Shown here piece by piece: positions 17,176 to 27,150 of a stretch of DNA of 64,000 bases. Source of the stretch: Dehalococcoidia bacterium (GTDB lineage Bacteria; Chloroflexota; Dehalococcoidia; Dehalococcoidales; W498); contig DUEE01000001.1 in the NCBI GenBank assembly GCA_011170285.1, positions 1 to 64,000 on the forward strand, written 5' to 3'. Both the position numbers and the translations under genes were made by a program. Every line of letters begins with the position of its first letter. Position 1 is the stretch's first letter. Below the pieces are notes generated by a model, which was not told the DNA's origin, made no database searches, and worked only from the letters and a program-made list of their open reading frames with translations.

Positions 17176-18501
17176 TTGAAAATTATTGAAGGTTTTCAGT
17201 TAGCCGAATCTATACTATCCAGGCAAGTACCGGATGAGTTTTACCCGATTTCACCAGCTCTTAGGCAAAGGCTAAAGGCGATGTTTGGTACCGATGACCC
17301 AGAGCAGGCTGTCAGGCAAATTGTTAATGAGGTGCGTAATAGAGGAGATGCCGCCCTTTTTGATTACACCTTGAAGATTGATGGTATAGGGCTTACCTCA
17401 CTGGAGATAAGTAAAGAGCAGATAGCTGATGCCTACCAGGAGGTAAACCAAGAGCTTTTATCAGCCCTCAAGCTGGCAGCAGACCAAATTCGCTCGTTCT
17501 ATTCGGTACAAAAAGACAGTTTCTGGAGTGGAGGCACTAAGCCCGATTCAGGTCAATTAATCCGCCCGTTAGAGCGTGTTGGCGTTTATGCTCCCGGTGG
17601 CACTGCCTGCTATCCATCAACGGTGCTGATGACAGCCATACCGGCTAAGGTGGCTGGTGTTAAGGAGGTTATTCTGGTTACCCCGCCAAGAGGGGAAGGG
17701 GCAATCCCTGCGCCTACATTAGTGGCGGCTGATATTGCTCAGGTTGACCGCATTTTTAGTATAGGTGGTGCTCAGGCAATTGGTGCCTTAGCCTTCGGAA
17801 CTGGGTCTATTCCTAAAGTGGACAAGATTTGCGGTCCGGGTAACATCTTTGTGGTTTTGGCTAAGAAGCTGGTATATGGGGCAGTTGATATTGACGGGCT
17901 TCAGGGACCGAGCGAGGTGTTAATTATCGCTGATGAGGGAGCTAGTCCTGAATATTGCGCTGCCGACCTTTTAGCTCAGGCGGAACACGACCCTTTAGCC
18001 TCATCTATTCTGATAACTACCTCGAGGTGGTTGGCAGATAAGGTGAGCCAGGAGGTTGAACAGCAGCTTGAGAGTTTGGAGCGGCAAGCAATAGCTGCTG
18101 AATCCTTAAAGAATAGAGGGATGCTCGTAGTGGTTGCTAATGTAGACGAGGCTATAGAACTAGCTAACCTTTATGCCCCTGAGCACCTTTGCCTGATGGT
18201 GCAGAAGGCAGCTTCTTATATAAATAGGGTGTCTAATGCCGGATGTATATTCATAGGTGAAAATTCCACCGTGGTCTTTGGCGATTATGTGGCTGGACCA
18301 AGCCATGCTTTACCTACGGGAGGGACAGCTCGATTCAGCTCACCGCTAAATATACTGGATTTTATTAAAATTATCGATTTGGTTACTATAGATGGGGCTA
18401 TTTTAAAACAGCTAGGTCCAGCAGCGTCAACCATTGCCAGAGCCGAGGGGTTTGAGGCTCATGCCCGGGCAGTAGAGAAACGGCTGGATGGGTTAAATTA
18501 A
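17176..18501 (+). CDS. hisD: Histidinol dehydrogenase
   Basis: This 441-residue enzyme oxidises histidinol to histidine in two NAD-dependent steps. Visible are [20 protein letters not shown], the [12 protein letters not shown] strand, [30 protein letters not shown] with zinc/catalytic His, and the C-terminal [18 protein letters not shown]. The start is TTG 17176, one base after the hisG stop, without a good alternative. Length is normal for the family. Confidence 0.96.
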   Translation: MKIIEGFQLAESILSRQVPDEFYPISPALRQRLKAMFGTDDPEQAVRQIVNEVRNRGDAALFDYTLKIDGIGLTSLEISKEQIADAYQEVNQELLSALKLAADQIRSFYSVQKDSFWSGGTKPDSGQLIRPLERVGVYAPGGTACYPSTVLMTAIPAKVAGVKEVILVTPPRGEGAIPAPTLVAADIAQVDRIFSIGGAQAIGALAFGTGSIPKVDKICGPGNIFVVLAKKLVYGAVDIDGLQGPSEVLIIADEGASPEYCAADLLAQAEHDPLASSILITTSRWLADKVSQEVEQQLESLERQAIAAESLKNRGMLVVVANVDEAIELANLYAPEHLCLMVQKAASYINRVSNAGCIFIGENSTVVFGDYVAGPSHALPTGGTARFSSPLNILDFIKIIDLVTIDGAILKQLGPAASTIARAEGFEAHARAVEKRLDGLN

Positions 18502-18516
18502 GTGAGGTAGTCTATC

Positions 18517-19626
18517 GTGGGTTCCTTTGATGGAATAGAAAAGTTGATACGGTCTCATCTGGTTACTCTTGGTGGTTATGCTGCCAGTACCTCCCCTGAA
18601 ACATTAAAGGGGAAGGTTGAAGTTCCAGTGGAAAATATTATCAAGCTGGATGCTAACGAGAATCCATATGGCTGTTCTCCAAGGGTAAGCCAAGCTCTGG
18701 CGACCTACCCCTATTTGAATATCTACCCTGATGACGGGCAGACCGAACTCAGGGAACTATTAGCTGAATATACCGGTATTGGTGCCGAGTGTATTGTGGC
18801 TAGCGGTGGCAGTAACCAGCTAATAGACCTCATTATTCGCTTATTTGTCGGGTTGGGTGATGAGGTGATAAACTGTGTGCCTACCTTTGACATATATCGT
18901 TTTAGTACGCAAATAAATGGCGGCACATTGATTGAGGTGCCTCGGGATGAAAACTTCGCCGTCAATGTGAATGCAGTAAAAGCAGCCATAAAAAAACAAA
19001 GCAAATTAATATTTCTGGCTAATCCTAATACTCCTACGGGGAATATAACACCCCAAAGGGACATATTAGAAATATTAGATACGGGACTACCAGTGGTAGT
19101 TGACGAAGCGTACTATGAATTTAGTGGAGAAACAGTGGCTCCGCTGGTTAGCCAGTATGATAATTTGATGATACTGCGGACATTCAGTAAATGGGCAGGG
19201 CTGGCTGGTCTGAGGGTTGGTTATGGTATTTTCTCACCCAAAATTGCCGATTACCTGTTGAAAGTCAAGATACCGTATAATGTGAATGTAGCGGCTATAG
19301 TTGCGGTGCGGGAGTCGCTAAAGGATATTGATTACTTGCTGGGCAGGGTAAAGGCGATAGTTAGTGAAAGGGAGAAGCTTTTTGATGGGTTAAAGAAGCT
19401 ACAATGGTTGAAACCCTTTCCTTCTCAAGCTAACTTTATTTTCTGCTCGGTTCTAAATGGTAAGGCAATCAAGCTTCACCAAAAATTACAAAGCAAAGGT
19501 ATTCTGGTTCGTTACTTTGATAAGCCACTTTTGCAAAATAGTATCCGCATTAGCGTGGGTAAACCAGAGCATACCGATGCCTTGATTAGAGCACTGCAAG
19601 AATTAGGAGGGGAGATAAGTGGCTAA
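18517..19626 (+). CDS. hisC: Histidinol-phosphate aminotransferase
   Basis: This 369-residue PLP-dependent fold-type I aminotransferase makes histidinol phosphate from imidazole-acetol phosphate. Features include [47 protein letters not shown] and the PLP lysine in [15 protein letters not shown]. The start is GTG 18517, 16 bases after hisD, with GTGAGG upstream. It overlaps hisB by 8 bases. Confidence 0.94.
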   Translation: MGSFDGIEKLIRSHLVTLGGYAASTSPETLKGKVEVPVENIIKLDANENPYGCSPRVSQALATYPYLNIYPDDGQTELRELLAEYTGIGAECIVASGGSNQLIDLIIRLFVGLGDEVINCVPTFDIYRFSTQINGGTLIEVPRDENFAVNVNAVKAAIKKQSKLIFLANPNTPTGNITPQRDILEILDTGLPVVVDEAYYEFSGETVAPLVSQYDNLMILRTFSKWAGLAGLRVGYGIFSPKIADYLLKVKIPYNVNVAAIVAVRESLKDIDYLLGRVKAIVSEREKLFDGLKKLQWLKPFPSQANFIFCSVLNGKAIKLHQKLQSKGILVRYFDKPLLQNSIRISVGKPEHTDALIRALQELGGEISG

Positions 19627-20212
19627 TAGACTGTCAATTATCAAACGAGAGACCGAAGAAACCAATATCAGCTTGGAGCTTAATATTGATGGTAGTGGTA
19701 AATGTGAGGTGAATACCGGAATTAGAATGTTTGACCATATGCTGGCTCAGCTTGCCCGCCATGGAATATTTAATATAAAGATTTCAGCGACGGGGGATGA
19801 CCAGCATCACCTGGTAGAAGATGTGGCTATTTGTTTGGGCAAAGCCTTTGGTGAAGCCCTGGGGGAGAAGCGGGGCATTGTCCGAATGGCTAACGCTTTG
19901 GTGCCTATGGACGATGCTTTAGCTATGGTAGTGGTGGACTTAAGCGGTAGGGGATACAGTGTATTAGAGCTGCCCTTCAGTGATAATGATATGTTTGGAT
20001 TCCCTACTGACCTTATCCGTCATTTCCTCGAGTCCTTTGCCATTGAAGGCAGGTTCAATCTCCACGCCAAGATTGTTTATGGCATTAATGACCACCACAA
20101 AGCCGAAGCCCTATTTAAAGCCTTAGGTAGAGCCCTGGATACAGCAACCAGAATTGACGAACGCATTGCTGGTGAGCTACCAAGCACTAAGGAATTACTG
20201 GAGGGTAGTTAA
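19619..20212 (+). CDS. hisB: Imidazoleglycerol-phosphate dehydratase
   Basis: This 197-residue monofunctional HisB removes water from imidazole glycerol phosphate. It shows the two manganese-binding histidine blocks, [14 protein letters not shown] and [17 protein letters not shown], together with [12 protein letters not shown] and [14 protein letters not shown]. The start is GTG 19619 inside the end of hisC, so translation is coupled. It closes the operon; hisH, hisA, hisF and hisI/E are not in the window. Confidence 0.96.
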   Translation: MANRLSIIKRETEETNISLELNIDGSGKCEVNTGIRMFDHMLAQLARHGIFNIKISATGDDQHHLVEDVAICLGKAFGEALGEKRGIVRMANALVPMDDALAMVVVDLSGRGYSVLELPFSDNDMFGFPTDLIRHFLESFAIEGRFNLHAKIVYGINDHHKAEALFKALGRALDTATRIDERIAGELPSTKELLEGS

Positions 20213-20221
20213 ACATAGGAT

Positions 20222-20247
20222 AAGATTAGGGAAAATGACCTAATCTT
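20222..20247. terminator. Hairpin between convergent hisB and purC
   Basis: A 9-bp perfect stem (AAGATTAGG with CCTAATCTT) and 8-base loop lie 9 bases after the hisB stop and 32 bases from the purC stop. No long T tract follows, so it is a modest terminator candidate for both strands. Confidence 0.4.
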
Positions 20248-20278
20248 AAGCTACCGCTGACATTCTGTTCCCGTAGCC

Positions 20279-21196
20279 TTATCTTGGTTTCCTGCCCGTC
20301 AACCTCTCGTAACCCTGCTGGTATCTTATGGTGGTAGCTTCAATGACTTCTGGGGGGAGTGTGGGAGCGGGTGGTTCTTTATTCCAACCGGCTTGAACGA
20401 GCCAGTCACGAACCGGCTGCTTATCATAGCTGGCTTGTGACTGACCAACTTTATATTGCTCAGCATCCCACAGGCGGCTTGAGTCCGGGGTCAGTAGCTC
20501 ATCAATAAGGATAAGCTTATCATTATCCAACCCGAACTCCATCTTGGTATCAGCGATGATAATACCTCTGGCTTTGGCATACTCCTGAGCAAAGCTATAG
20601 ATGGCTAGGCTTTTCTCCTTCATCTCCTCAGCTAGAGCTTTACCCACCAGTCCTTCCATTTTATCCACAGATAGGGGCTGGTCGTGTCCAGTTTCTGCCT
20701 TAGTGGTAGGGGTAAATAGCGGCTGGGGCAACTCCTGGCTCTGTTTTAAGCCTTTAGCTAGAGGCAGTCCAGAAATAGTGCCATACTGCTGATACTCTGC
20801 CCAGGCTGACCCGGCAAGGTAGCCACGCACCACACATTCAACAGGAACACGCTTCACTTTTTTAACAATCATAGACCGACCAGCCAAGTAGGAAGGGTAA
20901 GGGAACCGGTCTTCATCAAGAATAAAGGTATCAAGGCAGTGAACATCATCAACGGCTTCTACCAAGTGGTTGGGCATCAGATGTGCTGTTTGCCTAAACC
21001 AGAAGATAGAGAGCTGATTAAGTATCAAACCCTTATCAGGGATACCGCAAGGTAAGACAGAGTCAAAGGCTGAGATTCGGTCGGTAGCTATAATAAGAAG
21101 ATGATTGCCCAGGTCGTAGCTATCCCGCACCTTGCCCTGGATAAATAATGGCAGGGGCAGGTCTGTATTTAGTAGAATTGATGGGCTAATACTCAT
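20279..21196 (-). CDS. purC: Phosphoribosylaminoimidazole-succinocarboxamide synthase
   Basis: This 305-residue enzyme ligates aspartate to CAIR in purine synthesis. Conserved parts are IQGKVRDSYDLGNHLLIIAT, DRISAFDSVLPCGIPDKG, VECVVRGYLAGSAWAEY, FTPTTKAETGHDQPLS and IIADTKMEFGLDNDKLILID. The length is the longer (~300) class. The ATG at 21196 overlaps the purB stop by 4 bases, so translation is coupled. Confidence 0.97.
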   Translation of the reverse strand: MSISPSILLNTDLPLPLFIQGKVRDSYDLGNHLLIIATDRISAFDSVLPCGIPDKGLILNQLSIFWFRQTAHLMPNHLVEAVDDVHCLDTFILDEDRFPYPSYLAGRSMIVKKVKRVPVECVVRGYLAGSAWAEYQQYGTISGLPLAKGLKQSQELPQPLFTPTTKAETGHDQPLSVDKMEGLVGKALAEEMKEKSLAIYSFAQEYAKARGIIIADTKMEFGLDNDKLILIDELLTPDSSRLWDAEQYKVGQSQASYDKQPVRDWLVQAGWNKEPPAPTLPPEVIEATTIRYQQGYERLTGRKPR

Positions 21197-22548
21197 ATCG
21201 CTCTAGGTGCTAGCTCGGAAGGCTCAGCTAATCCAAGTTCCTCTTTCCATTGGACTTCGGTCAAACCTAATCGGGCAAAGATATCATCTATGTAACGCAG
21301 ATAGTATTGATAATCAAAAAGTGTCTCAAGCTCGGCTTGGGGTAGAGTAGCGGTAACCTCAGGGTCAGCCTTTAGCAGATTGACGAATTTTTTATGACCC
21401 TTCCAGGATTTCATGGCGTTGCGCTGTACTAGTTCGTATGCAGTTTGTCGACTCAGCCCTTTATCAATAAGCGCTAGCATTACTCGCTGGGAGAAAACCA
21501 AGCCTTTAGTAATCTCTATATTCTGTTTCATCCGTTGTGGGTAGATTTGTAGCCCTCGCATTATTGAGGTAAAGAGGGCAAGGGAGTAATCTAGCAGAAG
21601 GCAGGAATCAGGCAGGATAATGCGCTCGGTGGAGGAGTGGCTGATATCGCGCTCATGCCACAGGGCGATATTTTCCATTGAGGTTAGGGCATAGCCTCGC
21701 ACCAATCGGGATAAGCCGCAGATTCGTTCACAAAGCTCTGGGTTCCGCTTGTGAGGCATAGCTGATGAGCCAGTTTGCCCGGCAGCGAAGGGTTCTTCTG
21801 CTTCCCGGGTCTCGGTTCGTTGCAAACCCCTAATCTCAGTGGCAAATTTCTCTAGTGAGCTGGAGATTATAGCTAAAGTGGTGATGAATTGAGCGTGGCG
21901 GTCACGTTGTAAAACCTGGCTAGATACCGGGGCTGGGGCAAGTCCTAACCTGGCACAGGCTTTGTCTTCAACCTCAGGTGACAGGGTAGCATAGGTACCT
22001 ACCGCTCCTGAAATCTTGCCCACAGTGATAGCCTTTCTGGCTTCGCTAAGCCTTAGCTTGTTGCGTTTCATTTCCTCAATCCATACTGCCAGCTTCAGAC
22101 CTAGGGAAATTGGTTCAGCATGAATACCGTGGGTGCGACCCATCATAGCCGTGTATTTATATTTTATTGCCTTTTTTGCCAATACCGAGATGAGTTCTTT
22201 TATATCCTGACTCAGTAGCTCGGCTGCCTCAACTAGCTGCAGGCTGAGGGCAGTATCAATTACATCAGAAGAGGTAAGACCAAGATGGATAAAACGCGAT
22301 TCATCACCCAGGCTCTCCGATACCGAACTAACGAAGGCAGTCATATCGTGGTGAGTTTCTTTGAGGATATTCTCCATCAGTTTAAGGTTAACTCGGGCTA
22401 GCTTTATCTTGGGCACAGCCTCTCTGGGGATAACACCTAACTCAGACCACGCCTCACAGACAGCAATCTCTACCTCAAGCCACTTAGCAAACTTATTCTC
22501 ATCTGACCAGACCCTTTTCATTTGGGGTCTGGAATATCGTTCGATCAT
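21193..22548 (-). CDS. purB: Adenylosuccinate lyase
   Basis: This 451-residue fumarase-superfamily lyase cleaves SAICAR and adenylosuccinate. It begins MIERYSRPQMKRVWSDENKF and carries HLGLTSSDVIDTALSLQL, MMGRTHGIHAEPISLG and the signature loop GSSAMPHKRNPELCE with the catalytic Ser. It follows purE by 11 bases with CAAGGAG-like spacing and overlaps purC. Confidence 0.97.
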   Translation of the reverse strand: MIERYSRPQMKRVWSDENKFAKWLEVEIAVCEAWSELGVIPREAVPKIKLARVNLKLMENILKETHHDMTAFVSSVSESLGDESRFIHLGLTSSDVIDTALSLQLVEAAELLSQDIKELISVLAKKAIKYKYTAMMGRTHGIHAEPISLGLKLAVWIEEMKRNKLRLSEARKAITVGKISGAVGTYATLSPEVEDKACARLGLAPAPVSSQVLQRDRHAQFITTLAIISSSLEKFATEIRGLQRTETREAEEPFAAGQTGSSAMPHKRNPELCERICGLSRLVRGYALTSMENIALWHERDISHSSTERIILPDSCLLLDYSLALFTSIMRGLQIYPQRMKQNIEITKGLVFSQRVMLALIDKGLSRQTAYELVQRNAMKSWKGHKKFVNLLKADPEVTATLPQAELETLFDYQYYLRYIDDIFARLGLTEVQWKEELGLAEPSELAPRAI

Positions 22549-22559
22549 TTATTGTCTCC

Positions 22560-23009
22560 TTATAACTCACTCCTATATTTTTCATAGGCTTCTCGTATTT
22601 TATCATACTTCAGAGATAAAATTTCGGCAGCCAGGTAGGCAGCATTCTTAGCTCCAGTAGTGCCTATAGCCATGCTAGCTACCGGTATCCCGGCTGGCAT
22701 CTGAACGATAGAATAGAGGGCATCAATACCCTTTAGTTCGCTAGTGGCTAGGGGGACACCTATTACCGGCAAAGTAGTCCAGCTAGCCAGGACTCCGGGC
22801 AGGTGGGCGGCTCCGCCGGCAGCGGCAATTATGACCTCAATCCCCCGACTTTGGACAGCCAATCCGTATTGTCTTGCCTTTTCCGGATTGCGGTGGGCTG
22901 ATATTACGCTGACCTCATAATCAATACCAAGCTGTGCTAATATATTCAGCGTTGGATGCATGGCTTCAGTATCTGATTTAGAACCCATAACTACAGCTAC
23001 CAATGGCAT
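22560..23009 (-). CDS. purE: N5-carboxyaminoimidazole ribonucleotide mutase
   Basis: This 149-residue class I PurE moves the carboxyl group of N5-CAIR to give CAIR. It shows [12 protein letters not shown], the active-site [14 protein letters not shown] and [15 protein letters not shown] place the start at ATG 23009 ([13 protein letters not shown]), with GGGTGAGG about 11 bases upstream; a longer frame to 23051 runs into a palindromic repeat. No purK is visible in the window. Confidence 0.95.
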   Translation of the reverse strand: MPLVAVVMGSKSDTEAMHPTLNILAQLGIDYEVSVISAHRNPEKARQYGLAVQSRGIEVIIAAAGGAAHLPGVLASWTTLPVIGVPLATSELKGIDALYSIVQMPAGIPVASMAIGTTGAKNAAYLAAEILSLKYDKIREAYEKYRSEL

Positions 23010-23014
23010 ATTGT

Positions 23015-23112
23015 TAATTAACCTCACCCCCTGTGTCCACCTCTCCTTCAAAGGAGAGGTGGAAGGAAGTTTTCTCTTAAGAGGGGTTTCGCCTCTCTAG
23101 GACTCCCCTTTA
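23015..23112 (-). repeat. Nested palindromic repeat upstream of purE
   Basis: A perfect 12-bp hairpin (CCACCTCTCCTT / AAGGAGAGGTGG, 23037-23062) is followed by an AGAGG...CCTCT hairpin near 23077-23099. The end nearest purE reads AACCTCACCCC, the reverse complement of the GGGGTGAGGTT end seen in the other copies. The rest of the purD-purE gap (23113-23295) shows no gene. Confidence 0.6.
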
Positions 23113-23295
23113 TTTCCTTTTTGGCTTGCTAACGTCATCGTAAGAGATAATGAAATTGTGTTCGCAATCTATACAATGTAGTTGATAAAGTTTTCGACTT
23201 TTACTGACCATCTTGGTTTTTGTGGAGCTACATTTTGGATACTTTATTAGCAATTGTGTGCTCCTTTAAACTATCCATTTACTCCCGCTCTATCG

Positions 23296-24558
23296 TCATT
23301 TTATTTCAGCAATGTCTTTACGATAATGGCAACCCTCGAAGTGAATTTGCGAAATATTAGTATAGACCTTTTCTTTTACCTCGGCAATAGTTTTACCAGT
23401 AGCAACTACGGTAAGCACTCGCCCTCCATTAGTCAATACCTCTTCTGGTTCTGACCCTACCTTGGTTCCAGCGTGAAAGACCAGGATGTCTGTATCCAAA
23501 TCGTCCAAGCCGCTAATGGGGAAGCCGGTTTGGTAGCTACCGGGATAGCCGGCTGATGCCATTACTACCCCCACGCAGACATCCTCACTCCATTCTACCT
23601 TTATTTGGGCAAGGTTACCATTTATCACTGCTAAAAGAATATCTACCAGGTCGGTTTTGAGCAAAGGCAAGGTAACCTGACTTTCTGGGTCACCAAACCG
23701 GGCATTAAATTCTAGCACCTTTGGTCCATCAGTGGTAATCATTACCCCACCGTAGAGAACGCCTTCATAAGGTTTTCTCTCTTTCTCCATAGCTTTTACT
23801 ACTGGCTGCATAATGGTTTCCTTTACCATTTTAGCCAGGGTGGGGGTCATAAAGTGGGGTGGGCTATAGCTACCCATGCCACCAGTGTTGGGTCCTTGGT
23901 CTCCGTTATATATCCTTTTATAATCACAGGCGGATACCATAGGGATGACGGTAGTGCCATCGGTAAAGGCGAAAGCGCTCATCTCCTTTCCTGATAGACA
24001 TTCTTCAATAACCACCTTCTCCCCGGCGGCACCAAAGACTTTAGACTTCATAAGGTTGGTAAGAGCGTCCAAGGCTTGTGGGATTGAACGGGCTATAGTT
24101 ACCCCCTTACCCGCCGCCAGTCCATCGGCTTTGACTACAATAGGGAGTGTATGTCGCTGAATATATTCTTTTGCTTGGGTATAGGTAGAGAAGCTGGTGC
24201 TTCGAGCGCAGGGGATTCCATATTTTTGCATCAGCTCCTTGGCGAACACCTTGCTTGACTCTATCTCGGTGGCTTTCTTAGTTGGACCAAAAATAGGAAC
24301 GCCTATACCTTGGAAGTGGTCAACGATGCCATTAGCTAGAGGTGCTTCTGGTCCGATAATAGCCAGCTCAATACGCTTTTCCTGGGCTACTTTACTGAGG
24401 GACACTACATTATTAGGGTTAATATCCAGATTATGTGCTATTCTAGCTGTGCCAGCGTTGCCCGGAGCGACAAAGATTTCCTTGACTTTGGGACTCTGGG
24501 CTAGCTTCCAGACTAAGGTATGCTCCCTAGCCCCCCCGCCAACAACCAATATCTTCAG
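23296..24558 (-). CDS. purD: Phosphoribosylamine--glycine ligase
   Basis: This 420-residue ATP-grasp enzyme forms GAR. It has VVGGGAREHTLVWKLAQSP, APGNAGTARIA, IIGPEAPLANGIVD, IVVKADGLAAGKGVT, PNTGGMGSYSP and FNARFGDPESQ. The family begins MKILVVGGGAREH; to obtain this the start must be CTG 24558 with AAGGAG 6 bases upstream. TTG 24549 gives a protein three residues shorter with a poorly spaced ribosome site. The gene heads the purD-purE-purB-purC direction, though a 286-base repeat-containing gap separates it from purE. Confidence 0.94.
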   Translation of the reverse strand: MKILVVGGGAREHTLVWKLAQSPKVKEIFVAPGNAGTARIAHNLDINPNNVVSLSKVAQEKRIELAIIGPEAPLANGIVDHFQGIGVPIFGPTKKATEIESSKVFAKELMQKYGIPCARSTSFSTYTQAKEYIQRHTLPIVVKADGLAAGKGVTIARSIPQALDALTNLMKSKVFGAAGEKVVIEECLSGKEMSAFAFTDGTTVIPMVSACDYKRIYNGDQGPNTGGMGSYSPPHFMTPTLAKMVKETIMQPVVKAMEKERKPYEGVLYGGVMITTDGPKVLEFNARFGDPESQVTLPLLKTDLVDILLAVINGNLAQIKVEWSEDVCVGVVMASAGYPGSYQTGFPISGLDDLDTDILVFHAGTKVGSEPEEVLTNGGRVLTVVATGKTIAEVKEKVYTNISQIHFEGCHYRKDIAEIK

Positions 24559-24632
24559 TATTCACTCCTTTAGCCTTTAATTTTGGTATATTGAGTTTGT
24601 CTTTATAAGAACTGGGAGGTAAAGGTAGGGTC

Positions 24633-24662
24633 TTGACAAATGGCAAATTATGTGTGTATAAT
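24633..24662 (+). promoter_or_regulatory. Consensus sigma70-type promoter
   Basis: Perfect TTGACA (24633-24638) and TATAAT (24657-24662) are separated by 18 bases. It points rightward into a region with no plus-strand gene for nearly 3 kb, so it most likely drives a short RNA. Confidence 0.75.
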
Positions 24663-24668
24663 ATACCA

Positions 24669-24749
24669 ACAATTAAACTACTCTCTATTGTACTGCCAAT
24701 AGGGGGTTATTGAGCTGCCCGTTGTTGTGCTGCCAGCAACGGGCTTTTT
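24669..24749 (+). ncRNA. Candidate small RNA between purD and the NYN gene
   Basis: A transcript beginning about 7 bases after the -10 box would be roughly 80 bases long and end in a canonical intrinsic terminator. It contains no convincing ORF and no tRNA or 6S-like fold that I can recognise. CTGCC occurs three times, at 24683, 24715 and 24730. It lies antisense to no gene. The boundaries are inferred from promoter and terminator only. Confidence 0.5.
24717..24749 (+). terminator. Intrinsic terminator of the orphan transcription unit
   Basis: Perfect 8-bp arms GCCCGTTG and CAACGGGC close a loop of about 12 bases and are followed by TTTTT. The next gene to the right is on the minus strand and ends 17 bases away. 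Confidence 0.8.
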
Positions 24750-24765
24750 AGTCTCCTGCCTCCTT

Positions 24766-25344
24766 TTACACCCAGCAATCTGATAGAAACTCTTCACTGA
24801 GGCGAATGCGCACATCGGCAGACTCCCTAAGATTTTTAGCCCACCCTTGCCACATTACACATGCATTCTCTACATACTTACGAGTGTGTTCTTTGATAAA
24901 GCTAACCGCTTCAGCCAAATCAGCATCACCTGATATCAGAATGGCAACATCGTAGGCATCAAGAAGGGCTAAGCCTACCATGTCAATGACAATCCTGGTA
25001 TCTACGCCCTTTTGAATGTGTGTTGTATATGTAATGTCTTTGCCACACGATTGACAACGGGTTTTAACCGGTCTGGAAACAAGCCTGCCAAGTCTAAGTT
25101 GGAGGTAATCCACGTAGCCAAGGCGGTTTAGGAAGGCTTGATGCCGCCTTGTTGCAGGAGAGTCCCCCTCCAGTATTGGCACATGGTAATAATAAATTCG
25201 TATTAGTTGGCGTTCTTTGGTTAGTTTCTTGGCCAGCCTTTCTATATCAATGATGTCTTGTCTATGCAATCCCTCCCTAATTGCAAAATACAAATTGCTA
25301 CCATCCACAAAGACCGCTACCCGCAATGAGCTGTCATGAGTCAT
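24766..25344 (-). CDS. NYN-domain (LabA/DUF88-like) PIN-fold protein
   Basis: This 192-residue protein has the acidic residues of a NYN/PIN-like RNase fold: VAVFVDGSNLYFAI at the start, KGVDTRIVIDMVGLALLD in the middle and ILISGDADLAEAV. A CQSCGKDI motif at about 93-100 is half of a possible metal site inserted in the domain. LabA-type proteins are thought to act on RNA, though substrates are unknown. RBS AAAGGGGG precedes the ATG. It lies between guaA and purD on the same strand, 51 bases after guaA. Confidence 0.85.
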   Translation of the reverse strand: MTHDSSLRVAVFVDGSNLYFAIREGLHRQDIIDIERLAKKLTKERQLIRIYYYHVPILEGDSPATRRHQAFLNRLGYVDYLQLRLGRLVSRPVKTRCQSCGKDITYTTHIQKGVDTRIVIDMVGLALLDAYDVAILISGDADLAEAVSFIKEHTRKYVENACVMWQGWAKNLRESADVRIRLSEEFLSDCWV

Positions 25345-25395
25345 AATTTGCCCCCTTTAATATTCATTAACCTCACCCCTTTGACAAACGACACA

Positions 25396-27078
25396 TTACT
25401 CCCACTCTATAGTTGACGGGGGTTTGGAGGTAATATCATAGACTACCCGGTTTACGCCGGGGACTTCATTGACTATGCGACTTGAAATCCGAGCCAGAAC
25501 GTTGTAGGGGAGGCGTGACCAGTCAGCGGTCATGGCATCATCGCTGGTTACGGCTCGGATGGCAACCAGGTAGCTATAGGTTCTGTAGTCCCCCATTACC
25601 CCTACCGATTTAACATCGGTGAGTATGGCGAAGCTTTGCCATAGTTGGCGATATAGGTTTGCCTTTTTAATCTCATTCATTGCAATCCAGTCAGCACTAC
25701 GCAGTATCTCCAGTTTTTCCTTGGTTACCTCACCAATGATGCGGATAGCCAAACCTGGTCCGGGGAAGGGCTGCCGCCATACCATCTCTTCAGGCAGACC
25801 AAGCTCCAGTCCTACTTGGCGCACCTCATCCTTAAACAGATATCGGAGAGGCTCAATCAAGTTGAGTGTCATCTTGGCTGGCAATCCACCAACATTATGG
25901 TGGGTCTTTATCTTGGCTGAGGCTCTGCTTCCTGAAGAAGCACTCTCAATGACATCAGGGTAGAGGGTTCCTTGAGCCAAAAAATCAACCTTGCCTATTT
26001 TATTAGCTTCTTCCTCAAATATTTTAATAAATTCCTCGCCCACGACCTTGCGCTTCATCTCAGGGTCAGTTACTCCTTTTAATTGGTTAAGGAATCTTTC
26101 ACTGGCATCAACATAGATAATATTCATACCTAAGTTAAGGTGAAAGGTATTAAAGGTTCTTTCTACCTCCTCGCGACGCAGTAGCCCGTGATTAACAAAG
26201 ATGCAGGTAAGCTGGTCACCGATAGCCCGGTGGATGAAGGTAGCGACTACTGCCGAATCTACCCCGCCCGAGAGGGCACAAACTACCTTGTCTTTGCCTA
26301 CCTGCTCTCTAATTTTATCTAGGCTGTCATTGATAAAATTGCCTATCGTCCAGTTCCCCTGGCAACCACAAACTCGGTAGGCGAAATTTTTAAGTATTGT
26401 CTTTCCCTCAGGGGTATGGGCGACCTCAGGATGAAACTGGAGACCGAATATTCCTTCATTAGCCATAACGGCAACGGGTGAATTTTCGGTATAGGCTAAG
26501 GCTTGGAAACCGGAGGGCATTTGTTCAATCTTATCACCGTGGCTCATCCATACCGGGGAGGAGGAAGGTAAATCGGCAAATAAGGGGGAATCGACATCGC
26601 TTAAATGGAGAATAGCGTGACCATATTCCTGCTTCGTTCCCGGTGCTACCTGTCCGCCTAGCTGATGGGTAAGAACCTGCATACCATAGCAGATACCTAA
26701 TATTGGTAAATGGCTTTCGTAAATGTAAGTCGGAGCTAGAGGGGCATCAGGTTGGTAGACACTGGCCGGCCCCCCGGAGAGGATAAACCCCTTAGGATTC
26801 AATGGGGCTATCTTTTCCCATGGGGTATCATGAGGTAGTAGCTCGCAATATACCTGGCACTCGCGTATTCGCCGGGCAATTAGCATGCTGTATTGTGAGC
26901 CGAAGTCAATAACAATAATAGTTTCACGCTCGGTAGGTGATATAGCTTCCTTTAGCGCAATAGGCTGCTCGCCGCTTATCTCCTTGGCAATTTCAAGGTA
27001 AGTGGAGACTTCAATATCCCCGCTAGTAGCTACTCGGCGGCTTTCGTTTGGGATTTGTTTTGACTTACTCTTATCCAT
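25396..27078 (-). CDS. guaA: GMP synthase (glutamine-hydrolysing)
   Basis: This 560-residue enzyme aminates XMP. The class I amidotransferase part has [33 protein letters not shown] (nucleophile Cys) and [12 protein letters not shown]. The ATP-pyrophosphatase part has [19 protein letters not shown], and the dimerisation domain ends in [13 protein letters not shown]. An unusual N-terminal extension of about 50 residues ([15 protein letters not shown]...) precedes the amidotransferase. Its first codons and promoter are duplicated at 30.9 and 32.5 kb. ATG 27078 has no Shine-Dalgarno but a -10 box ends 6 bases upstream, so leaderless translation is plausible; the extension could also be skipped if a later start is used. 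Confidence 0.95.
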   Translation of the reverse strand: MDKSKSKQIPNESRRVATSGDIEVSTYLEIAKEISGEQPIALKEAISPTERETIIVIDFGSQYSMLIARRIRECQVYCELLPHDTPWEKIAPLNPKGFILSGGPASVYQPDAPLAPTYIYESHLPILGICYGMQVLTHQLGGQVAPGTKQEYGHAILHLSDVDSPLFADLPSSSPVWMSHGDKIEQMPSGFQALAYTENSPVAVMANEGIFGLQFHPEVAHTPEGKTILKNFAYRVCGCQGNWTIGNFINDSLDKIREQVGKDKVVCALSGGVDSAVVATFIHRAIGDQLTCIFVNHGLLRREEVERTFNTFHLNLGMNIIYVDASERFLNQLKGVTDPEMKRKVVGEEFIKIFEEEANKIGKVDFLAQGTLYPDVIESASSGSRASAKIKTHHNVGGLPAKMTLNLIEPLRYLFKDEVRQVGLELGLPEEMVWRQPFPGPGLAIRIIGEVTKEKLEILRSADWIAMNEIKKANLYRQLWQSFAILTDVKSVGVMGDYRTYSYLVAIRAVTSDDAMTADWSRLPYNVLARISSRIVNEVPGVNRVVYDITSKPPSTIEWE

Positions 27079-27084
27079 TTATCA

Positions 27085-27113
27085 AGATTACCACTGTGAT
27101 GCACTGTCGTCAA
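27085..27113 (-). promoter_or_regulatory. guaA promoter, leaderless geometry
   Basis: On the minus strand TTGACG (27113-27108) and TAATCT (27090-27085) have a 17-base spacer. The ATG at 27078 lies at the expected transcription start. The same arrangement precedes the TPR gene at 32.5 kb. Confidence 0.6.
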
Positions 27114-27150
27114 GCCAAAGACTATGTAAGGCGAGGAGGGAAATCACAGG

